The position numbers were made by a program, and so were the translations under genes. From an uncultured Kangiella sp. (GTDB taxonomy: Bacteria > Pseudomonadota > Gammaproteobacteria > Enterobacterales > DSM-103792), in assembly GCA_946481205.1 (NCBI GenBank), contig CAMLNB010000128.1, forward strand, positions 1 through 10,169: a DNA stretch of 10,169 nt, given 5' to 3'. This document shows positions 5,790-10,169 of this stretch, piece by piece. Each line of letters begins with the position of its first letter. Positions within the stretch are counted from its first letter, which is position 1. The notes beneath the pieces are model-generated. The model had not been told where the DNA came from, searched no databases, and saw nothing but the letters and a program-made list of their open reading frames with translations.

Positions 5790-7757
5790 ATGACCAGCCA
5801 GTTTTTTTCCCGCGAAGTGGAGTCCTTCGCGCTGTGGAAGGCACAAGTCGCCAAAGACATCCGGGCTTATCGACTCTGGTTGCGCCGCAATAACCTGTTT
5901 TCGCCCGAGAGCGATCTGCGGCTTTACCACCTGCTGGAAACCCTGCGCTCCGATTACGTGACCATCGCCTTTGCCGGCGAGTTTTCGCGTGGCAAGACCG
6001 AACTGATCAACGCCATTTTCTTCTCCGGTTTCGGCCAGCGCATTCTGCCGTCGCAAGCCGGCCGCACCACGATGTGTCCGACCGAGCTGTTCTACGACCG
6101 CGACACCCGCACGTCCTACCTGCGGCTGTTGCCGATCGAAACCCGGCTGACTGACGTCACCATTGCCGATTATCGGACCATGCCCGGCCAGTGGGTCGAA
6201 ATCCCGCTGATGGCCGACAACCCGGCCGAAATGGCCCGGGTCATGATGAGCATCACCGAAACCAAAACGGTGCCGACAGAAGACGCGATCAAGCTCGGCT
6301 TCAAACCGGAGCGGCTCGATATCAGCGACAGCGATCCGGGCAAAGTCGAGATCCCGGCCTGGCGCCATGCGCTGGTGTCGTTCCCGCATCCGCTGCTGCA
6401 GCAGGGTCTTTGCATCCTCGATACCCCTGGCCTGAACGCACTCGGTTCGGAACCGGAACTGACGCTGAGCCTGCTGCCGCAAGCACAAGCTGTGGTGTTT
6501 GTGCTGGCCGCCGATCAAGGCGTCACCGCCTCGGACATGGCGATTTGGGAAGAGTACATCGCGCAATTGAAAGACCGGCCGAACCTCGGCCTGTACGCGG
6601 TGCTGAACAAAGTCGACACGCTCTGGGATGAACTGGATTCACGCAAGAAAATCGAGAAAGCGCTGTCACGCGTGCTGCGCGGCACTGCTCGCCATCTCGG
6701 CCTGAAAGAAACCGACATCATCCCGGTGTCGGCCAAGCAAGGTCTGCTGGCAAAAGTGCGCGAAGATCATGCCCTTCTGCTGCGCTCGCAGATTCTCGAT
6801 CTGGAAAAATTGCTGTCCGATGCCGTGCTTGGCAACCGTCGTCAGCTGCTGTTGCAAGGCGTGGTCAAAGACGTCACCGCCCATGTTGAAGACAGCCTGC
6901 AAGTGCTGAACAGCCGCCACGAGCAAATTCGTCAGCAGGCCGCTGATCTGGCTCAGCTGCAAGACAAGAACCACGATCAACTGCTGCAAATGGTCAAATC
7001 GGCGCAGGCGATGCAAGGCGAATTCCGCCGCAAGCATATGGCGCTGACACCGTCGCAGCGGTTGATGGATCGGCAAGCGCAGCTGCTGCTGGATCTGATC
7101 AATAACGAAGTCATCGGCAGCCTGATCGAGCGCACCCAGGAGCGCTTGGTCAACGCCCACACCACGGTCGGTCTGGTTCGGGCGATGCGCGAATTCTTTG
7201 CCGAAATCGACTCCATCATTGGCGATCTGTCGCACCAGGCCGAGCTGTCGAACCGGATGGCGGAATCGATTTACCGCAAGTTCGAGAACGAGCATGGCTT
7301 GAACAAGTTTGAGCCGCGGCTGTTGCCGGCGCGCGGCTTCCGCCGGCGCTTGCAGGAGTTCATCCACGACGCCGATGAGCTGCCGCGGCTGATGCAGATC
7401 GCGCTGAATTTTGAATCGGTCGCGGTACGTCGCTTCTTCACCACTACGGTCGCCCAGATCACCCAGTTCCTGCAGGCAGTCCGGCGCGAGCTGGTCAGTT
7501 GGGGCCAGAACGTGTTGGCGCCGCTGGGTCAGCAGCTGCAGTCGCAGCGCACGCTGGTCGAACAGCATCTGGAGCAGCTGGAAGCGATGCAGAAATCCGG
7601 TGCTACCGCCGCTGGACGGATCAAGGCGCTGCAGACCCTGCAGCGCGATCTGGACGGCGAGCTGATCAGCGGCCGCGAGCTGCTGGCGTCGTTGACCGCC
7701 CCATCACCACAGGCCGAGCAGAACAATGTAGTCGAGTTCGCCCGGCTGCGCCGCTAG
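5790..7757 (+). CDS. Bacterial dynamin-like GTPase
   Basis: The protein has 655 residues from ATG 5790 (GGAA 5 nt upstream); an in-frame TTG at 5745 is less likely. It is a large GTPase of the dynamin superfamily, which shape, fuse or protect membranes. Motifs: G1 GEFSRGKT at 63-70; G2 region LPSQAGRTTMCPTEL at 86-100; G3 DTPG at 211-214; G4 NKVD at 273-276; a G5-like VSAK at 313-316. About 110 residues separate G2 and G3, more than I recall for Nostoc BDLP. Beyond residue 340 the sequence is almost wholly helical, with Gln- and Leu-rich, coiled-coil-like segments (about 360-430 and 560-625), as expected of a stalk. I see no clear transmembrane helix. The C-terminus, NNVVEFARLRR, is basic. 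Many bacterial dynamins come as adjacent pairs, but here there is one chain only. It seems to be its own transcription unit, with a promoter before it and a terminator after. The role in this organism is unknown. Confidence 0.88.
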   Translation: MTSQFFSREVESFALWKAQVAKDIRAYRLWLRRNNLFSPESDLRLYHLLETLRSDYVTIAFAGEFSRGKTELINAIFFSGFGQRILPSQAGRTTMCPTELFYDRDTRTSYLRLLPIETRLTDVTIADYRTMPGQWVEIPLMADNPAEMARVMMSITETKTVPTEDAIKLGFKPERLDISDSDPGKVEIPAWRHALVSFPHPLLQQGLCILDTPGLNALGSEPELTLSLLPQAQAVVFVLAADQGVTASDMAIWEEYIAQLKDRPNLGLYAVLNKVDTLWDELDSRKKIEKALSRVLRGTARHLGLKETDIIPVSAKQGLLAKVREDHALLLRSQILDLEKLLSDAVLGNRRQLLLQGVVKDVTAHVEDSLQVLNSRHEQIRQQAADLAQLQDKNHDQLLQMVKSAQAMQGEFRRKHMALTPSQRLMDRQAQLLLDLINNEVIGSLIERTQERLVNAHTTVGLVRAMREFFAEIDSIIGDLSHQAELSNRMAESIYRKFENEHGLNKFEPRLLPARGFRRRLQEFIHDADELPRLMQIALNFESVAVRRFFTTTVAQITQFLQAVRRELVSWGQNVLAPLGQQLQSQRTLVEQHLEQLEAMQKSGATAAGRIKALQTLQRDLDGELISGRELLASLTAPSPQAEQNNVVEFARLRR

Positions 7758-7776
7758 AAGCCATGACTGACTGACC

Positions 7777-7802
7777 AAAACCCGGCTCTCGCCGGGTTTT
7801 TT
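7777..7802 (+). terminator. Intrinsic terminator of the dynamin-like gene
   Basis: A perfect 10-bp stem (AAAACCCGGC at 7777-7786 and GCCGGGTTTT at 7791-7800) has the tetraloop TCTC and is followed by a run of six T (7797-7802). It begins 20 bases after the TAG stop. It separates the GTPase gene from the chemoreceptor gene. Confidence 0.93.
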
Positions 7803-7824
7803 CTTGCCCCGCTGCCAACCCGCC

Positions 7825-7860
7825 TGCAACTCGTGATAGCCGAACTATGCTTGCAACTCG
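7825..7860 (+). repeat. 9-bp direct repeat upstream of the chemoreceptor gene
   Basis: TGCAACTCG occurs at 7825-7833 and again at 7852-7860, a 27-bp spacing, with TATGCT (7846-7851), a possible -10 box, between the copies. No good -35 and no sigma-28 (FliA) consensus were found. It could be a binding site for a regulator, but the evidence is thin. Confidence 0.3.
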
Positions 7861-7881
7861 GGTTCGCTGTGAGTGCTCGTG

Positions 7882-10011
7882 ATGGAAGCCAGACGTAAGT
7901 CCTTACTGGTCCGGATGTTGTGGTGGAACAGCCTCGGTCTGCTCAGCGCCGTGACCGTGATCATCCTGTACGGCATTTATGCCGCCGGTCGCAGTCAGGA
8001 AACCACGCGCGAGCATGTGCTGCCGCTGGTGCAAGCCAGCACCGAGCAGAAGCTGGTGCTGGAAGCGCAGAAAATCAGCGCCCGGCTGAACCAGCTGCTG
8101 AACCGCGCCGAACAGCAAACGGCCGCGTTGGCCATTCAGGCACTGCGCCGGCGGGCCGATGGTGGCAACGATCTGCGCCGCGATCTGGTCCGGCTGACCC
8201 AAGCGATTGCCGAAGCCCACCCGGAGTTTGTCGGCACCAGCCTGGTGTTCGAACCGAACGCGCTCGATGGCCGCGATAGCGATTACGTCGGCGACACCAG
8301 CAATGGCGGCAACGATATCGGCCGCTTCGCCGATTACTGGGCGCGTGGCGCCAGCGGCCTTGTGCACGAACCCATTGCCGAGATTTACCAGACCGATGCC
8401 ACCGTGCAGGCCAGTGGTGATCGCAATGCCGAGTGGTACCTGTACCCGAAAGAGCAGAAGAAAATTGTGCTGGTCGAGCCCTATCTGTACCCGATCGGCA
8501 ACCAGCAAGTGATCATGACCACACTGGCGCGGCCGATGCTCAAAGACGGCCAGTTCCTCGGCGTTACCACCAACGATTTCCAGGTTGGTTTTCTGCAGCA
8601 GCTGGTCGACGAGGGCAACCGTAGCGTTTTCGATGGCAAGGGCAGCACGGCGCTGATCGCGCGCAAAGGCAGCGTGGTTGCGATGAGCGACACAGCTGAC
8701 GCGGTGATGAAGCCGATCGCCAGCATCTGGCCGGATTCAACCAGCGGCATTCAAACAGCGTTTGATCGGCGCAGCCCACAGTTCTGGTTGAACAAGCAAA
8801 ACGATTTGATTGAAGCAGCCATTCCGATTGATGTTGCCGACGGCGCCACCACCTGGATGATGGTGTTGCGGGTACCGCGCGCCATTGCCGAAGCCGAATT
8901 GCTCACACTCGACGACACGCTCGACGAGCTGCGCTGGCAGAACACCATCGGCCAGTTGCTCGCTGGCTTGCTGGTCGCTGCTGCCGCCATCGCGCTGCTC
9001 TATGTGATGGCCAAACAGCTGACCCAGCCGATCATCCAAATCACCCGCAGTCTGCATGATGTCGCCGAAGGCGAAGGCGATTTGACGACCCGACTGCCGG
9101 AAACCGGCAACGACGAAGTCACCGAACTCGCCCATTCATTCAATGTGTTTTTGGGCAAGCTGCAGACACTGGTCGCCGATATCAAGCGTTCGGCCAGCGC
9201 GGTCGAGCAAGGCGCCGATGCCACCGCCAATGTCTCGGAAAAAACCAGCGCCGGCATCAACACCCAGCAAAACGAATTGGATCAGGTCGCGACTGCCGTC
9301 CATGAAATGTCGGCCGCGATTCAGGAAATCGCCGGCAGCGCCCAGCGCGCCGCCACTGCGGCTGGCGAGGCCAATCAGGCAGTCGATGTCGGCCGCGATC
9401 GGGTCGCGGCGGCGGTGCGCGAAGTCGGCCGACTGGCCGGCGAAATCGAAGCAACCGCCGAAGTGATTCGTCAGCTCGAACAGCAAAGCACCCAGATCAG
9501 CACCATTCTCGATGTCATTCGCAATATCGCCGATCAAACCAATTTGCTCGCGCTAAATGCCGCAATTGAAGCGGCTCGCGCCGGTGAGCATGGTCGCGGT
9601 TTCTCGGTGGTCGCCGACGAAGTACGCACGCTCGCCTCGCGCACGCAGAACTCGACCCAGGAAATCCAGCAGATGATTGAAGCGCTGCTGACCGGCACCA
9701 GTCAGGCAGTGGCGACGATGCAGCGCGGCAAGGAGCGGGTTGATAACAGCGTCCAGCGCGCCGAAGCCGCTGGTGCAGCGCTGCAGGCCATCGTCACCGC
9801 GGTGCACCAAATCAACGACATGAATACCCATATCGCAACCGCGGTCGAAGAGCAGAGCACGGTGACCAACGAAGTCAGTCGCAATATCACGGTGATCGGA
9901 TCGGTCGCCAACGAGCTGGCGGCGGCATCGAGCGGCGCCAGCCAAACCAGCAGTCAGCTGCTGGCCGAAGCGGCGCAACTGAACAAACTGGTCAGCCGGT
10001 TCCGCACCTGA
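7882..10011 (+). CDS. Methyl-accepting chemotaxis protein with double-Cache sensor
   Basis: This inner-membrane chemoreceptor passes periplasmic ligand signals to CheA/CheW. I start it at ATG 7882 (709 residues), with GAG 8 nt upstream; GTG codons at 7873 and 7879 are alternatives. Domain order: membrane helix about 13-35; periplasmic dCache domain about 40-340, including [15 protein letters not shown] and WYLYP; membrane helix about 354-377; HAMP about 376-428 (LTQPI... and [12 protein letters not shown]); then a long coiled-coil signalling domain. Its tip, around 550-590, is the canonical hairpin [20 protein letters not shown] followed by [19 protein letters not shown]. Arm lengths on either side of the tip (about 140 and 137 residues) suggest the 40-heptad class. 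There is no C-terminal NWETF-like CheR tether; it ends SRFRT. The common dCache amino-acid motif is incomplete: Trp185-Tyr186 is present, but the preceding Arg is Ala and the Y-x-D aspartate seems to be Tyr. The ligand is therefore unknown. Confidence 0.95.
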   Translation: MEARRKSLLVRMLWWNSLGLLSAVTVIILYGIYAAGRSQETTREHVLPLVQASTEQKLVLEAQKISARLNQLLNRAEQQTAALAIQALRRRADGGNDLRRDLVRLTQAIAEAHPEFVGTSLVFEPNALDGRDSDYVGDTSNGGNDIGRFADYWARGASGLVHEPIAEIYQTDATVQASGDRNAEWYLYPKEQKKIVLVEPYLYPIGNQQVIMTTLARPMLKDGQFLGVTTNDFQVGFLQQLVDEGNRSVFDGKGSTALIARKGSVVAMSDTADAVMKPIASIWPDSTSGIQTAFDRRSPQFWLNKQNDLIEAAIPIDVADGATTWMMVLRVPRAIAEAELLTLDDTLDELRWQNTIGQLLAGLLVAAAAIALLYVMAKQLTQPIIQITRSLHDVAEGEGDLTTRLPETGNDEVTELAHSFNVFLGKLQTLVADIKRSASAVEQGADATANVSEKTSAGINTQQNELDQVATAVHEMSAAIQEIAGSAQRAATAAGEANQAVDVGRDRVAAAVREVGRLAGEIEATAEVIRQLEQQSTQISTILDVIRNIADQTNLLALNAAIEAARAGEHGRGFSVVADEVRTLASRTQNSTQEIQQMIEALLTGTSQAVATMQRGKERVDNSVQRAEAAGAALQAIVTAVHQINDMNTHIATAVEEQSTVTNEVSRNITVIGSVANELAAASSGASQTSSQLLAEAAQLNKLVSRFRT

Positions 10012-10025
10012 GCCGCACCGTGCAA

Positions 10026-10076
10026 ACCCGTTAACCGGTGGTACCGTACAAGGGTTCCGTACAAGCGGGAACGGGT
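10026..10076. other. Long-loop inverted repeat after the chemoreceptor gene
   Basis: ACCCGTT at 10026-10032 pairs with AACGGGT at 10070-10076, and inside it GTTCC (10054-10058) pairs with GGAAC (10068-10072). There is no T-tract, and no conventional terminator is visible after the chemoreceptor stop. It may be operator or 3' end structure. Confidence 0.3.
10041..10066. repeat. 13-bp imperfect tandem repeat upstream of the last gene
   Basis: GTACCGTACAAGG (10041-10053) is followed without a gap by GTTCCGTACAAGC (10054-10066), with 11 of 13 bases alike and a shared core CCGTACAAG. It lies just upstream of a TACACT box (10078-10083) that could be a -10 for the gene starting at 10148. That position suits a regulator binding site. 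No good -35 is present, which would fit an activator-dependent promoter; this is inference. Confidence 0.5.
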
Positions 10077-10135
10077 CTACACTGTTGCCACCGCACCGTA
10101 CCCAGATCGCCAGAGCAGAGCGATCATCACAGGCT

Positions 10136-10141
10136 GGAGGA
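10136..10141 (+). promoter_or_regulatory. Strong Shine-Dalgarno of the truncated last gene
   Basis: GGAGGA lies 6 nt before the ATG at 10148. Its strength and spacing are the main evidence that a real gene starts here. Confidence 0.75.
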
Positions 10142-10147
10142 CTCACC

Positions 10148-10169
10148 ATGTGGCGTCACATCCTGACCG
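10148..10169 (+). CDS. Start of an unidentified gene (first seven codons)
   Basis: The gene runs off the right edge after M-W-R-H-I-L-T. The ATG follows a strong Shine-Dalgarno, a long leader and a possible -10 box, so a real start is likely. Nothing can be said of its product, although a short hydrophobic or basic beginning would be compatible with many proteins. Confidence 0.6.

Noticed and set aside
5790..5850. Possible beta-clamp binding motif at the N-terminus of the GTPase, as in CrfC
   Set aside because: The N-terminus (TSQFFSREVESF) has a Gln followed by aromatics but does not fit Qxx[LM]xF, so no clamp link is claimed.
6666..7568. Minus-strand open frame opposite the dynamin-like gene
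   Set aside because: The product is Gln/Leu/Arg-rich, has no motif, and simply mirrors the helical part of the GTPase.
7803..7881. Sigma-28 (FliA) promoter for the chemoreceptor gene
   Set aside because: A partial GCCGA match exists at about 7839, but the rest of the -10 and the TAAA -35 are absent at the right distance.

Overview
This GC-rich window looks like chromosomal DNA from a gammaproteobacterium. The best evidence is gene order. A pilT-pilU pair is transcribed divergently from yggS-proC-yggT-yggU, an arrangement I know from Pseudomonas and its relatives, and the PilT protein is very close to the Pseudomonas type. I cannot name the genus. No tRNA, rRNA, CRISPR array, insertion sequence or phage gene was seen.

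Layout from left to right. (1) The 3' end of a MacB/FtsX-type ABC transporter permease (+), closed by a UUCG-loop terminator. (2) A second, bidirectional terminator, followed by the convergent pilU and, upstream of it, pilT (both -). These encode the two retraction ATPases of type IV pili. (3) A 78-bp divergent promoter region, then a co-directional + strand cluster. It encodes the PLP homeostasis protein YggS, pyrroline-5-carboxylate reductase ProC, the two-repeat membrane protein YggT and the small DUF167 protein YggU. (4) A roughly 290-bp non-coding gap with two hairpins and a candidate promoter. (5) A 655-residue single-chain bacterial dynamin-like GTPase with all its G motifs, closed by a textbook terminator. 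(6) A double-Cache methyl-accepting chemotaxis protein. (7) A short intergenic region with a 13-bp tandem repeat, and the first seven codons of a further gene behind a strong ribosome binding site.

How the genes relate. PilT and PilU work together on pilus retraction, hence twitching motility and DNA uptake. YggS and ProC join PLP balance to proline synthesis, and YggT and YggU travel with them as poorly understood partners. The dynamin-like GTPase and the chemoreceptor appear to be separate transcription units. Most of the window is conserved housekeeping and motility sequence. I found no convincing new multi-gene system. The least characterised item is the dynamin-like GTPase. The chemoreceptor sensor lacks parts of the usual amino-acid-binding motif, and several intergenic hairpins and repeats are unexplained.
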